Shown here piece by piece: positions 42,898 to 53,795 of a DNA stretch of 64,000 nucleotides; positions within the stretch are counted from its first letter, which is position 1; each line of letters begins with the position of its first letter. Position numbers and translations under genes: made by a program. The notes under the pieces were generated by a model. The model made no database searches. It had not been told where the DNA came from and worked only from the letters and a program-made list of their open reading frames with translations. This DNA is from Brevundimonas fontaquae. Its GTDB lineage: Bacteria > Pseudomonadota > Alphaproteobacteria > Caulobacterales > Caulobacteraceae. The stretch lies in NCBI RefSeq assembly GCF_017086445.1, contig NZ_CP070968.1, positions 3,100,001-3,164,000 on the forward strand, in the 5' to 3' direction.

Positions 42898-43520
42898 GTC
42901 AGGGCGTATCCGAAATGGTTATTGGAAAAGGCGGCCGGCGGCGCGGACGGCCTCAGCGCCGGGAACTCGGGATTGACGGCGGTGACGGCGAACACGGCCT
43001 CGGGCCGGACCGGCCCGACAACGTTCAGCGCCTCGGCCATGGCGGCGGTGTCGCGGGCGTAGAAGCGGCCGTCGCGCGGCGCAGGGCTCATGGCGCCGGG
43101 CTTGTCGAAGGTGCGGAACTCTCCGACCATCACCAGCGGCAGGGTGGTTTCGAGCACGCGCGGACGCGCCGTCACGCCGTCGCCGACAAAGCCGCGATCG
43201 ACCAGCAGGGTGAAATCCGCCCCCGCCGGCTTGCACGCCGAGATCAGCCGCACCCCGGCCTCGCCGTCATGGATGCTCTGAAGCTCGACAAAGGGCGCGC
43301 TGGCCAGGCCCGGACAGACGATCAGCGCCTTCCTGAACTCCAGATCACCTTCCGCCAGCACCTGCTCCAGCGGCGCGGGCGGTTTCGCCGCCGCCGCATC
43401 GGCCGCCGCGATCAGACCTTCCTTCCACTTCAGCCGCTCGACCTGCCACACGCCCAGCCCGATCAGCAGGATCAGGCCCAGCACCGTCAGCACGGTGAGG
43501 ATCCACGGGAAACGCTTCAT
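42819..43520 (-). CDS. surf1: SURF1 family cytochrome oxidase assembly protein
   Basis: Helps insert heme a in subunit I of the aa3 oxidase. 233 residues with an N-terminal helix (ILTVLTVLGLILLIGLGVWQVERLKWKE), the family motif, and a C-terminal helix (FGYALTWFGLAIALAGFYVALL) that ends in a basic tail. A periplasmic domain with LVDRGFV and FYARD lies between. ATG 43520 overlaps the DUF983 stop (ATGA). Confidence 0.94.
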   Translation of the reverse strand: MKRFPWILTVLTVLGLILLIGLGVWQVERLKWKEGLIAAADAAAAKPPAPLEQVLAEGDLEFRKALIVCPGLASAPFVELQSIHDGEAGVRLISACKPAGADFTLLVDRGFVGDGVTARPRVLETTLPLVMVGEFRTFDKPGAMSPAPRDGRFYARDTAAMAEALNVVGPVRPEAVFAVTAVNPEFPALRPSAPPAAFSNNHFGYALTWFGLAIALAGFYVALLRRRTKKDIS

Positions 43521-43918
43521 CGCTGGTTCCGATATTGCAGGCCGATCATCAGCCCCCGGCCCGGCCGCATCAGGGCCAGCGACAGGGCGACCACCAACGG
43601 CAGCCAGACGATCAGATGCAGCCACATGGGGGGATGGTATTTGATTTCCACGAACAGGGCCGAGAAGCCGACAATGAAGCCGGCGATCTGCATGATGAAG
43701 CTGGCGGGGCCGTCGCCCGTCTGGATGGTGGAATAGTCCAGACCGCAGGCCGTGCAGCCGGGCGCCACCTTCAGAAAGCCTGCGAACAGCGCGCCCTGGC
43801 CACACCGGGGACAACGCCCCCGAAGCGCCCAGCGAACCGGCGTATCGGAAACGACGACGGCGCGGGACGATGGCTCGTCCCGCGCCGCTGCGATGTCTTC
43901 AGGGCCGTCTTGGTTCAA
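43517..43918 (-). CDS. DUF983 protein, zinc-ribbon membrane protein
   Basis: 133 residues. CPRCGQG and CTACGLDY form a CxxC/CxxC zinc ribbon, followed by two membrane helices (FIMQIAGFIVGFSALFVEI and LIVWLPLVVALSLALM). DUF983 genes are regular members of oxidase clusters. The frame is open to 43984 inside coxC. TTG at 43918 overlaps the coxC stop as TTGA and is the likely start, since no ATG or GTG lies in range. It overlaps surf1 at its 3' end by ATGA. Confidence 0.85.
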   Translation of the reverse strand: MNQDGPEDIAAARDEPSSRAVVVSDTPVRWALRGRCPRCGQGALFAGFLKVAPGCTACGLDYSTIQTGDGPASFIMQIAGFIVGFSALFVEIKYHPPMWLHLIVWLPLVVALSLALMRPGRGLMIGLQYRNQR

Positions 43919-44823
43919 CCGAAGACGACATAGACGAAGGCGAACAGGAACAGCCAGACCACGTCCACGAAGTGCCAGTACCAAGCCGCCGCCTCGAAGC
44001 CGAAATGCTTCTGCGGGGTGAAGTCGCCCTTCAGCAGGCGGATCAGGCAGACCGCCAGGAAGATGGTGCCGATCAGGACGTGGAAGCCGTGGAAGCCCGT
44101 CGCCATGAAGAAGATCGAGCCGTACAGGCCCGAATTCACGGCCTCTTCGTTGAAGAACAGCTTCTCGTGCAGGATGTGGTTGTACTCATAGGCCTGGACG
44201 CAGGTGAACAGCACGCCCAGGGCCACGGTGATGATCAGGGCGATCTTGGCGCCCTTGCGGTCGCCGACCTGGATCGCATGGTGAGCCCAGGTGACGGTGC
44301 AGCCGCTCAGCAGCAGGGTCACGGTGTTCAGCAGCGGCAGCTGCCAAGGCGACAGTACCTCGACGCCCTTGGGCGGCCAGGTCGACCAGGCCTTGGCGGT
44401 GTCGGCCCAGGTGCCGACTTCCGGCGTCAGCGCCCGCGATTCATGGAACAGGGCCATGTCGAAGAACATCCAGAAGAAGGCGACGAAGAACATCACCTCC
44501 GATGCGATGAACAGGATCATGCCGTAGCGCAGGCCCAGCGACACGACCGGCGTATGGTCGCCCGCCTTGGATTCCTTGATCACGTCCGCCCACCAGCAGA
44601 AGGCCGAGATCAGCACGCCGGCCAGACCGGCGACGAAGACGCCCGGCTTGCCTTCGGCCAGGAAGTTGGCGGCGATCGGGCCGCCGTCCGCCGGGGCCAG
44701 ACCCTTCATCCAGATCACCGCGCCGATGAACATGATGGTCGCAGCGACCGAGGACACCAGCGGCCAGGGGCTGGGCGCCACCAGGTGGTAGTCGTGCTGC
44801 GGAGTGGCGTGGGCGTCAGCCAT
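43915..44823 (-). CDS. coxC: Cytochrome c oxidase subunit III (aa3 type)
   Basis: 302 residues, seven membrane helices. PWPLVSSVAATIMFIG, VVSLGLRYGMILFIASEVMFFVAFFWMFF, ATGFHGFHVLIGTIFLAVCLIRLL and HFGFEAAAWYWHFVDVVWLFLFAFVYV are subunit III signatures. Subunit III stabilises the oxidase and its proton uptake. A gap of 81 bp separates it from the NUDIX gene upstream, which could hold a promoter. Confidence 0.97.
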   Translation of the reverse strand: MADAHATPQHDYHLVAPSPWPLVSSVAATIMFIGAVIWMKGLAPADGGPIAANFLAEGKPGVFVAGLAGVLISAFCWWADVIKESKAGDHTPVVSLGLRYGMILFIASEVMFFVAFFWMFFDMALFHESRALTPEVGTWADTAKAWSTWPPKGVEVLSPWQLPLLNTVTLLLSGCTVTWAHHAIQVGDRKGAKIALIITVALGVLFTCVQAYEYNHILHEKLFFNEEAVNSGLYGSIFFMATGFHGFHVLIGTIFLAVCLIRLLKGDFTPQKHFGFEAAAWYWHFVDVVWLFLFAFVYVVFG

Positions 44824-44904
44824 GAATCGCGTCTCTTCGTCGGCCAGAGTCGGTTGTTATAGCGGCTATAGCGTTCGATTTTCCCCGACGCCAGAGCCGT
44901 GCCG

Positions 44905-45327
44905 CTATTCCGCCTTGTTCAAGGCTCTGAACGCCTTGGCCGAAAAGGCCGACAGCGGCTGGGGAAGGTCGTCCAGCGCGAACCAGCCGATCTCCGACAG
45001 CTTGTCCGGCTCGGTCAGCGTCGGCTCGCCGGTGAAGTCCCGGGTGACATAGATCAGCGACACCCAATGCTGGCCGTCGGCCGGAATGATCTCTTCGGCC
45101 AGGCACAGGAAGTCGACCGCGCCGATCTTGAGCCCGCTCTCCTCCTCGGCCTCGCGCCGCGCGGCGTCGATGGAGCGCTCCATCAGGTCGACCTTGCCGC
45201 CAACGATGTTCCAGAATCCGGCCTCGGGCGCCTTCAGCCGTTTGCACAGCAAGACCCGCCCGTCGGCGCGCTGGATCACCAGGCCGCAGCCGACGCCGGG
45301 AAAGTCCACGCCCGGCTTCAACGTCAC
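44905..45327 (-). CDS. NUDIX hydrolase
   Basis: 140 residues with the Nudix box GGKVDLMERSIDAARREAEEE (about residues 43-63) and the MutT-like start VGCGLVIQRADGRVLLCKR. It hydrolyses a nucleoside diphosphate linked to an unknown moiety. It sits between ctaG and coxC, overlapping ctaG by ATGA, so it is co-expressed with oxidase assembly genes, an unusual insertion in the common cox order. Confidence 0.92.
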   Translation of the reverse strand: MTLKPGVDFPGVGCGLVIQRADGRVLLCKRLKAPEAGFWNIVGGKVDLMERSIDAARREAEEESGLKIGAVDFLCLAEEIIPADGQHWVSLIYVTRDFTGEPTLTEPDKLSEIGWFALDDLPQPLSAFSAKAFRALNKAE

Positions 45328-45860
45328 GCCTTCGGCGCGTCCACGGACGGATAGAAGGTGTAGCTCAGGGTGATGTCGCGCGCGCCCTTGGCCTCACGGT
45401 CCGTGGCCAGTTCGGGGGCGATGAAATACTGGACCGGGAACTGGCGCGTCTCGCCCGCCGCCAGCGTCTGGTCGGTGAAGCAGAAACACTGCAGCTTCTG
45501 GAAATACGGCCCCGTCTGCTCGGGCGAGACATTGTAGCTGGCGCGCACCTGGATCGGCTTGTCCGAGGTGTTGGTCACGTCGAAATAGGCCAGGCCCGTC
45601 TCGCCGATCCGCACCCGCTGGGTCGACTGCTCGGCGCGGAAGGTCATCGGCACGCCGCGCACATTGGTGTCGAACCGCACCAGCACCGTCTCGTCCAGCA
45701 CGGTGTCGGAGGCCTTATCCGCCTTCATCGTCGTGCCGCCGAAGCCCGTGACCTGACAGAACATCCGATAGAGCGGCACCGCCGCGAACGCCGCCCCGGT
45801 CATGCCCATCACGCCGAAGACGCAGATGATGGCGATCAGATTCTTGCGGCCCGCCTTCAT
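45324..45860 (-). CDS. ctaG: Cytochrome c oxidase assembly protein CtaG/Cox11
   Basis: Copper chaperone that delivers CuB to subunit I. 178 residues: one N-terminal helix (NLIAIICVFGVMGMTGAAFAAVPLYRMFCQ), then a periplasmic immunoglobulin-like domain with the copper-binding motif FCFT inside LQCFCFTDQTL. ATG 45860 overlaps the coxF stop (ATGA). Confidence 0.96.
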   Translation of the reverse strand: MKAGRKNLIAIICVFGVMGMTGAAFAAVPLYRMFCQVTGFGGTTMKADKASDTVLDETVLVRFDTNVRGVPMTFRAEQSTQRVRIGETGLAYFDVTNTSDKPIQVRASYNVSPEQTGPYFQKLQCFCFTDQTLAAGETRQFPVQYFIAPELATDREAKGARDITLSYTFYPSVDAPKA

Positions 45861-46027
45861 GGCTGGGAGGTCTCCACCGCCGTTGCCAGCGCGCGCTCGG
45901 CCGCCTGGTTCTGTTGCAGGCGCAGCACCGTGGTGGCGAACACCAGCACGATGAAGGCCACCAGCGCCGAGGCGATCCAGACGTTGCGACGCTTGCGCGC
46001 GCGAAGTTCCTCAGGCGTCAGACGCAT
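45857..46027 (-). CDS. CoxF-type small membrane protein
   Basis: 56 residues, too short for many gene finders. MRLTPEELRARKRRNVWIAS, then a single membrane helix (ALVAFIVLVFATTVLRLQ) and a polar end. It lies between ctaB (4 nt) and ctaG (ATGA overlap), the place where alphaproteobacterial oxidase clusters carry the small CoxF protein. The basic N-terminus predicts N-in topology. Confidence 0.85.
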   Translation of the reverse strand: MRLTPEELRARKRRNVWIASALVAFIVLVFATTVLRLQQNQAAERALATAVETSQP

Positions 46028-46031
46028 GGTT

Positions 46032-46997
46032 TTACGCTCCCAGACCGGACAGGGCCTCGACCAGCAGCGCCGAGAACAGCGCCATCAGATAGAGGATGGA
46101 AAAGGCGAACAGGTCCCGCGCCGGTTTGGCCTGGACCTTGACGTCATACAATGCGGCCTCGCGTCCCACGGCCTCGGCCTTGTCCGGCTCGTCGCCCGCG
46201 CGCGAGCGATAAAGGCGCACCGCAAGACCCAGAAAGCCCAGGCCGCCCGCGACCGACACGACCAGATAGATGATCCCGCCCAGGCCCGCGAAGGCCGGGG
46301 CGATCGCGACCGGCACGAAGACCAGGGTGTAGAGCAGGATCTGCAACCGCGTGGACTTGGCGCCCTTGGCCACCGGCATCATCGGAATGCCCGCCTTGGC
46401 GTAGTCGCCGGCCGAATACAGCGCCAGCGCCCAGCTGTGCGGCGGGGTCCACAGGAAGATGATGAGAAACAGCAGCCACGCCTGCCATGGCGCATGGCCC
46501 GTCGCCGCCGCCCAGCCGATCACGGGCGGAAAGGCCCCCGCCGCGCCGCCGATGACGATGTTCTGGGGCGTCCGCCGCTTCAGCAGCAGGGTGTAGAAGC
46601 CGGCGTAATAGACAATGGTCATGGCCAGCAGACCGGCCGCCAGCCAGTTGGTGTTCATCCCCAGCAGCATGACCGAGAACAGGCTCAGGATGACGCCGAA
46701 GGCCATGGCGTCGTTCTTGCGCACGCGTCCCGCCGCCACCGGCCGGCCGCGCGTGCGCCGCATCAGGGCGTCGGTCTCGCCTTCCAGCGCCATGTTCAGC
46801 GCCCCGGCCGCCCCGGCCCCCACGGCGATGCACAGGATGGCGATGGCCGCGACCAGCGGATTGACCGATCCCGGCGCGACGATCAGCCCGGTCGCGGCGG
46901 TGAACACCACCAGCGACATCACGCGCGGCTTCAGCAGCTGGAAGAAATCCTCCGGCTGGGCGGTCGAGAGAACGGGTCGGGTCTGAACTTCGGTCAT
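46032..46997 (-). CDS. ctaB: Protoheme IX farnesyltransferase (heme O synthase)
   Basis: Adds a farnesyl group to heme b to make heme O, a precursor of heme A. 321 residues, UbiA superfamily: FFQLLKPRVMSLVVFTAATG, ALNMALEGETDALMRRTRGRPVAAGR (NxxxD-like site), YTLLLKRRTPQNIVIGGAAGAFPPVIGW and LWTPPHSWALALY. About nine helices. ATG 47012 would add five residues; neither start has a good ribosome binding site. Confidence 0.95.
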   Translation of the reverse strand: MTEVQTRPVLSTAQPEDFFQLLKPRVMSLVVFTAATGLIVAPGSVNPLVAAIAILCIAVGAGAAGALNMALEGETDALMRRTRGRPVAAGRVRKNDAMAFGVILSLFSVMLLGMNTNWLAAGLLAMTIVYYAGFYTLLLKRRTPQNIVIGGAAGAFPPVIGWAAATGHAPWQAWLLFLIIFLWTPPHSWALALYSAGDYAKAGIPMMPVAKGAKSTRLQILLYTLVFVPVAIAPAFAGLGGIIYLVVSVAGGLGFLGLAVRLYRSRAGDEPDKAEAVGREAALYDVKVQAKPARDLFAFSILYLMALFSALLVEALSGLGA

Positions 46998-47029
46998 CGG
47001 TGAGGGCCGCATAGCATACCCAAATGAAG

Positions 47030-47062
47030 AAGGCCGCCCCTTCCGACGGAAAGAGCGGCCTT
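47030..47062 (-). terminator. Stem-loop between coxA and ctaB
   Basis: AAGGCCGC (47030-47037) and GCGGCCTT (47055-47062) with an inner TTCC/GGAA extension. There is no T-run, so it may be an RNA-stabilising or attenuating stem that sets the ratio of coxA to the assembly genes. Confidence 0.5.
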
Positions 47063-47085
47063 CGATTTCATATCGTTGGAAAGGC

Positions 47086-49787
<2,702 letters not shown>

Positions 49788-49969
49788 AAAACCGTTATGC
49801 AGCAGATACTTGCGAATGGCTCGCAAGAGATCACGCTGGCGCGATTCCCACGCCCGGCGTTCTCGGTCACCTATCGGATCGCTTTCGGCTTGCCAAGCGA
49901 TCAACGGCGCTCAGGCCGCAAAGCCGCCTTCAGCCGGCCTCGATTAAATCGCTGTCATGTTTCGATAGC

Positions 49970-49993
49970 TACCTTGCGTCACAAGATACCTTG
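49970..49993. promoter_or_regulatory. Putative PadR operator
   Basis: TACCTTG (49970-49976) and TACCTTG (49987-49993) repeat directly 17 bp apart, with CAAGATA (49982-49988) forming an almost perfect inverted partner. Placed 34 bp before the PadR gene start. Inferred autoregulatory site. Confidence 0.5.
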
Positions 49994-50026
49994 TCGTAGT
50001 CAATGGTCATCAACGGGAGAGCCGAG

Positions 50027-50371
50027 GTGCCAGAAACTATCGAGATACAGCTGAAGAAGGGCGTGTTGGGGCTTTGCGTCCTGGCCCTTCTGAACCGGGC
50101 GGACAGCTACGCCTACGAGATCGCCAGCCGCCTGTCGGACGCGATCGATATGGGGGAAGGCACGATCTACCCCCTGATGCGCCGCATGCAGTCCGAAGGA
50201 CAGGTCGAGACCTATCTGGTCGAATCCTCCGCCGGGCCGTCACGCAAATACTACCGACTGACCGAAGCGGGCCGGGGGGCCCTCGCCGCCCAGACTGCCG
50301 AATGGTCCGCCTTCACCAAGGCCGTCGACGCCATCGTGGCGAACGACGCCGATCAGGGAGCCGCTCAATGA
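50027..50371 (+). CDS. PadR family transcriptional regulator
   Basis: 114 residues. Winged helix with LKKGVLGLCVLALLNRADSYAYEIASRLS and GTIYPLMRRMQSEGQVETYL, followed by a C-terminal dimer helix. The frame is open from ATG 50003, but GGGAGA at 50015-50020 is well spaced from GTG 50027, which gives the usual PadR N-terminus (VPETIEIQLKKG). It overlaps the DUF1700 gene by ATGA; PadR-DUF1700-DUF2807 is a recurring envelope operon. Confidence 0.9.
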   Translation: MPETIEIQLKKGVLGLCVLALLNRADSYAYEIASRLSDAIDMGEGTIYPLMRRMQSEGQVETYLVESSAGPSRKYYRLTEAGRGALAAQTAEWSAFTKAVDAIVANDADQGAAQ

Positions 50372-50967
50372 CGCGCGCCGAATTCATCGATCGTCTGAAG
50401 GAAGGCCTCGTCGGCCTGCCGACCACGACCGCCAACGACATCATCGCCGACTATCAGACCCACTTCGACGACGGCATCGCCGCCGGCCGCACCGAGGCCG
50501 AGGTCGCCTCCGCGCTGGGCGATCCGGTCCGCCTGGCTCGCGAACTGAAGGCCGAGGCCGGCATCCAGCGCTGGCACCAGGAGAAGAACCCCTCCGCCGC
50601 CGCCGGCGCCGTCTTCGCGGTCCTGGGCCTGGGGGCGCTGGATATCCTGATCCTCCTGCCCCTGCTGATGGGCGTGATCGGGACCGTGTTCGGCTTCTTC
50701 ATCGCCGCCATCGGCCTGTTCATCGGCGGCGGCGTGATCATGGTCGCAGGTCCCTTCGCCGGCTTCCCCGGCGGGCCGTTCGCGGCGATCCTGATGGGGC
50801 TGGGCCTGATGGCCGGATCGGTCTTCCTCGGCGCCCTTCTGACCATCTTCACCATCTGGCTGGTCAACGGCGTCGTCTGGTTCGCCCGCCTTCACTACCG
50901 CCTGCTGAAGCCGGCGCTTGAGCCGACCAGCGTTCAATCCACCTCGACCTCGGGAGCTTCGACATGA
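50368..50967 (+). CDS. DUF1700 family membrane protein
   Basis: 199 residues. The N-terminal helical part (MTRAEFIDRLKEGLVGLPTTTANDIIADYQTHFDDGIAAGRTEAEVASALGDPVRLARELKAE) is the DUF1700 domain; three to four Gly-rich membrane helices follow, and the last 15 residues are polar. Function unknown. Overlaps padR and the DUF2807 gene by four bases each. Confidence 0.92.
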   Translation: MTRAEFIDRLKEGLVGLPTTTANDIIADYQTHFDDGIAAGRTEAEVASALGDPVRLARELKAEAGIQRWHQEKNPSAAAGAVFAVLGLGALDILILLPLLMGVIGTVFGFFIAAIGLFIGGGVIMVAGPFAGFPGGPFAAILMGLGLMAGSVFLGALLTIFTIWLVNGVVWFARLHYRLLKPALEPTSVQSTSTSGAST

Positions 50968-51746
50968 TCCGCACCCTGTTCATCATCGCCGGCGCCGCCC
51001 TGGTGCTGTGCCTGGTCACCGTCGGCGGCGCGCTGGCGATCGGCGGCCACGACCTCCAGCGCCACGGCTGGACCTGGACCATCAAGGACCACGACGGCGA
51101 GACCATCCGCTTCGAACGGGTCAAGGGCGGCGGGACCGACGATCTCGGCCCCCTCACCACCCGCACCCTCGCCTGGACCGGAGGCGAGACCCTGACCGTC
51201 GATTCCAGCATCGACGTCGACTATGTCCAGGGCGACGCCAACACCGTCGTCATCACCGGGCCCAAGGATCTGACCGACCGGGTCCGCCTGGTCGACGGCC
51301 GCCTCGATCTGGGCGACGGCGACGAGCGGGTCGTGTTCGGTTGGGACAACGACGGCTTCTCCGCCCGCTCCGAGCGCGACGAACTGAAGGTCGTCATCAC
51401 CGCGCCGAAGGTTAACCGCTTCAACGCCAAGGGCTCGGGCGACCTGCAGATCACCGGCTATGACCAGCCGTCCCTGGCGCTCGACATCGCCGGACCGGCC
51501 GAAGTCACCGCCTCGGGTCGCACCGACGAGTTGAAGCTGGACATCGCCGGCTCCGGCGACGCGTCCCTCGGCGACCTGGCGACCCGCGACGCCTGGGTGG
51601 ATATCGCCGGCTCCGGCGACGCCCGCATCGCCCCGACCGGCGACGTCAAGGTCGCCATCGCCGGCTCCGGCGACGTGGCCCTGGCCACCCGCCCCGCGAA
51701 CCTGAGCAGCACCGTCTCCGGCTCCGGCGACGTCTATCAGGACTGA
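50964..51746 (+). CDS. DUF2807 (GIN domain) exported protein
   Basis: 260 residues with an N-terminal anchor or signal (TLFIIAGAALVLCLVTVGGALAIGG). The C-terminal half is a beta-helix built from repeats ending GSGD: IAGSGDASLGD, IAGSGDARIAP, IAGSGDVALAT, VSGSGDVYQD. The DNA repeats too: ATCGCCGGCTCCGGCGAC is at 51543, 51603 and 51657. The family is an adhesin-like, cell-surface or envelope domain of unknown ligand. It is the last gene of the PadR operon. Confidence 0.92.
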   Translation: MIRTLFIIAGAALVLCLVTVGGALAIGGHDLQRHGWTWTIKDHDGETIRFERVKGGGTDDLGPLTTRTLAWTGGETLTVDSSIDVDYVQGDANTVVITGPKDLTDRVRLVDGRLDLGDGDERVVFGWDNDGFSARSERDELKVVITAPKVNRFNAKGSGDLQITGYDQPSLALDIAGPAEVTASGRTDELKLDIAGSGDASLGDLATRDAWVDIAGSGDARIAPTGDVKVAIAGSGDVALATRPANLSSTVSGSGDVYQD

Positions 51747-51770
51747 CGGTCGCGCCGATCACCAACGGGA

Positions 51771-51798
51771 AAGGGGCTGGATCGGCCAGCCCCTTTTT
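51771..51798 (+). terminator. Rho-independent terminator of the PadR-DUF1700-DUF2807 operon
   Basis: AAGGGGCTGG (51771-51780) pairs with CCAGCCCCTT (51786-51795) around the loop ATCGG, and TTTTT completes the tract. Confidence 0.9.
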
Positions 51799-51867
51799 CT
51801 ATGCGCCCGCCGTGGAAACGTGGAGCGGCGCCTTCACCCCTCGGGCCCTACGCGCTAAGTCAGCCGC

Positions 51868-52899
51868 ATGACTTTCGCTCCCCTCCCCGACGCCGGCGCC
51901 AACTGGGTCGATCGGCATGCGCCGGAGGGGCTGAAGCCGTGGTTGAAGCTGGGGCGGTTCGATCGGCCCATAGGCATCTGGCTGCTGCTGCTGCCTGGCT
52001 GGCAGGGGATCGCCCTGGCCCTGGCGCAATATCGGCAGGCGCCCGGTCTCTATGATCTGTGGCTGTTCGTCGGTTTCGGCATCGGCGCCTGTCTGATGCG
52101 GGCGGCCGGGTGCGCCTTCAACGACATCGTCGATCGAGATTTCGACGCCCAGGTCGCCCGCACGGCCCAGCGCCCCATTCCGTCCGGCAGGATTAGCTTC
52201 AAACAGGCCTGGGCCTTCGTGGTGGGATGCAGCCTCATCAGCCTTTTGGTCCTGCTCACCCTGCCGACCGTCGCTATCCTGCTGGGCGTCGGGTCGCTGG
52301 CCCTGGTCGCGGCCTATCCGTTCATGAAGCGGATCACCTGGTGGCCCCAGGCCTGGCTGGGCCTGACGTTCAACTGGGGCGCCCTGATGGGGTTCGCCGC
52401 CGCCCTGCCGCTGGCGACGGCCGCCCTGCTGCTGCCCGCCGATCTGGCCGGCGAGTTCCGGCCCTTCCTGTGGTCCCCAGTCAGCGACAGCGGCCATACG
52501 ATCGCCCTGGCCTGGCAGGGCTATCTTCCCGCCGTCCTGCTGTGGATCGGCGGGGTCTTCTGGACCCTGGGCTACGACACCATTTATGCGCTTCAGGACA
52601 TCGAGGACGACGCCATGATCGGGGTGAAGTCCTCGGCCCGCCGCCTGGCCTCGGCCGTGCGGCCCGGCGTGGCGGTCTTCTATGGCCTGACCGTGATCCT
52701 GGCCGCCCTGACCGGCTTCGCCGCGGGACTTGGGCCGCTGTTCGGGCTCTGTCTGGTGATCTACGCCGTTCATCTGGCGTGTCAGGTCATCCGGCTGGAC
52801 CGCAACGACGGCGCCCTGGCGCTGAAACTGTTCAAGTCCAATCGCGAGGCCGGTCTGATCCTGCTGGCCGCTATCGCTCTTGGCTCAATCTCCCTGTGA
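51868..52899 (+). CDS. ubiA: 4-hydroxybenzoate polyprenyltransferase UbiA
   Basis: Attaches the polyprenyl tail to 4-hydroxybenzoate in ubiquinone synthesis. 343 residues, eight to nine helices. The first Asp-rich motif is AFNDIVDRDFDAQVARTAQRPIPSGRI (about 87-113), and the second is GYDTIYALQDIEDDAMIGVKSSARRL. The chain matches UbiA rather than the heme O synthase elsewhere in the window. A 23-nt gap separates it from the lipoprotein gene downstream. Confidence 0.96.
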   Translation: MTFAPLPDAGANWVDRHAPEGLKPWLKLGRFDRPIGIWLLLLPGWQGIALALAQYRQAPGLYDLWLFVGFGIGACLMRAAGCAFNDIVDRDFDAQVARTAQRPIPSGRISFKQAWAFVVGCSLISLLVLLTLPTVAILLGVGSLALVAAYPFMKRITWWPQAWLGLTFNWGALMGFAAALPLATAALLLPADLAGEFRPFLWSPVSDSGHTIALAWQGYLPAVLLWIGGVFWTLGYDTIYALQDIEDDAMIGVKSSARRLASAVRPGVAVFYGLTVILAALTGFAAGLGPLFGLCLVIYAVHLACQVIRLDRNDGALALKLFKSNREAGLILLAAIALGSISL

Positions 52900-52922
52900 T
52901 CCCCCCGATGATGGAGTTTCCC

Positions 52923-53759
52923 ATGTCGCGCACCGCCCGCATCCTGCTGTTGTCCGCCGCTGTCGCCGCCACGCTTTCCGCGTCTCTGGCCGCCTGCCAG
53001 CGCAAGGAAGACAAGGCCCAGGCGCCGGCCGCGCCGGCCCCGGCCGCTGCGCCGGCCATGTCGAACACCCCCGTCGGCTATGACAGCAAGACCCCCTATG
53101 CCGCCGTCAAACTGACCCTGCCCCAGGCGATCAAGACCACGCCTGCCCTGCACGCCGCCCTCTACGCCGACACGGTGCGCGACCTGAAACAGTTCGAGGA
53201 AGGCGCCCAGGCCGATCTCAGCGAGGCCGGCGGCGGCCCGAACCCTTATGAAAAGACCATCGCCTTCGCGCCGGGTGCCGAGACCGGCAAACTGGTCAGC
53301 CTGGCCCGCACCGATTTCGAGTTCACCGGCGGCGCCCATCCCAACACCAGTTTCGATGCCGTGATCTGGGACAAGACGACCAACAAGCGGCTGGGCTTCG
53401 CCGACCTGTTCCGGCCGGGCGCGGACCTGTCGGCTCTGGACAAGGCCCTGTGCGCCGCCGCCAACGCCGCCAAACAGGCCCGCTCTCCAGGGTCGGAAAC
53501 CGCGACCCTGGACGGCAAGATGTGGACCTGCCCCAAGGCCGTCTCCACCCCCTTCGTCCTGACGCCGGGCACGACGCCGGGCAAGGCGGGCGGCGTGACC
53601 TTCCTGATGGGACCCTATCAGATCGGCCCCTATTCGGACGGCCCCTACTGGATCGCCCTGCCGCAATCGGCCTTCCGCGCCCTGCTCAACCCCGCCTACG
53701 CCGACCAGTTCGACGGCGCACCGGCCAAGGCCGGCGACGTGACGCCGAAGAATGGCTGA
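52923..53759 (+). CDS. DUF3298/RsiV-like lipoprotein
   Basis: 278 residues. Lipoprotein signal with lipobox LAAC (Cys about residue 25), a Pro/Ala linker, then a domain with FTGGAHPNTSFDAVIWDKTTNKRLGFADLFRPG, the block shared by DUF3298/DUF4163 proteins such as RsiV and PdaC, and YSDGPYWIALPQSAFRALL at the end. It likely sits on the periplasmic face of a membrane; its role is unknown. GGAG at 52913-52916 supports ATG 52923. Confidence 0.82.
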   Translation: MSRTARILLLSAAVAATLSASLAACQRKEDKAQAPAAPAPAAAPAMSNTPVGYDSKTPYAAVKLTLPQAIKTTPALHAALYADTVRDLKQFEEGAQADLSEAGGGPNPYEKTIAFAPGAETGKLVSLARTDFEFTGGAHPNTSFDAVIWDKTTNKRLGFADLFRPGADLSALDKALCAAANAAKQARSPGSETATLDGKMWTCPKAVSTPFVLTPGTTPGKAGGVTFLMGPYQIGPYSDGPYWIALPQSAFRALLNPAYADQFDGAPAKAGDVTPKNG

Positions 53760-53795
53760 CGGCAACTCCCCCCCCGCGCGCGAGGAGGATGCCAC

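Noticed and set aside
51543..51674. Short repeat array as a CRISPR or minisatellite
   Set aside because: The repeats are in frame within the DUF2807 gene and encode its beta-helix turns.
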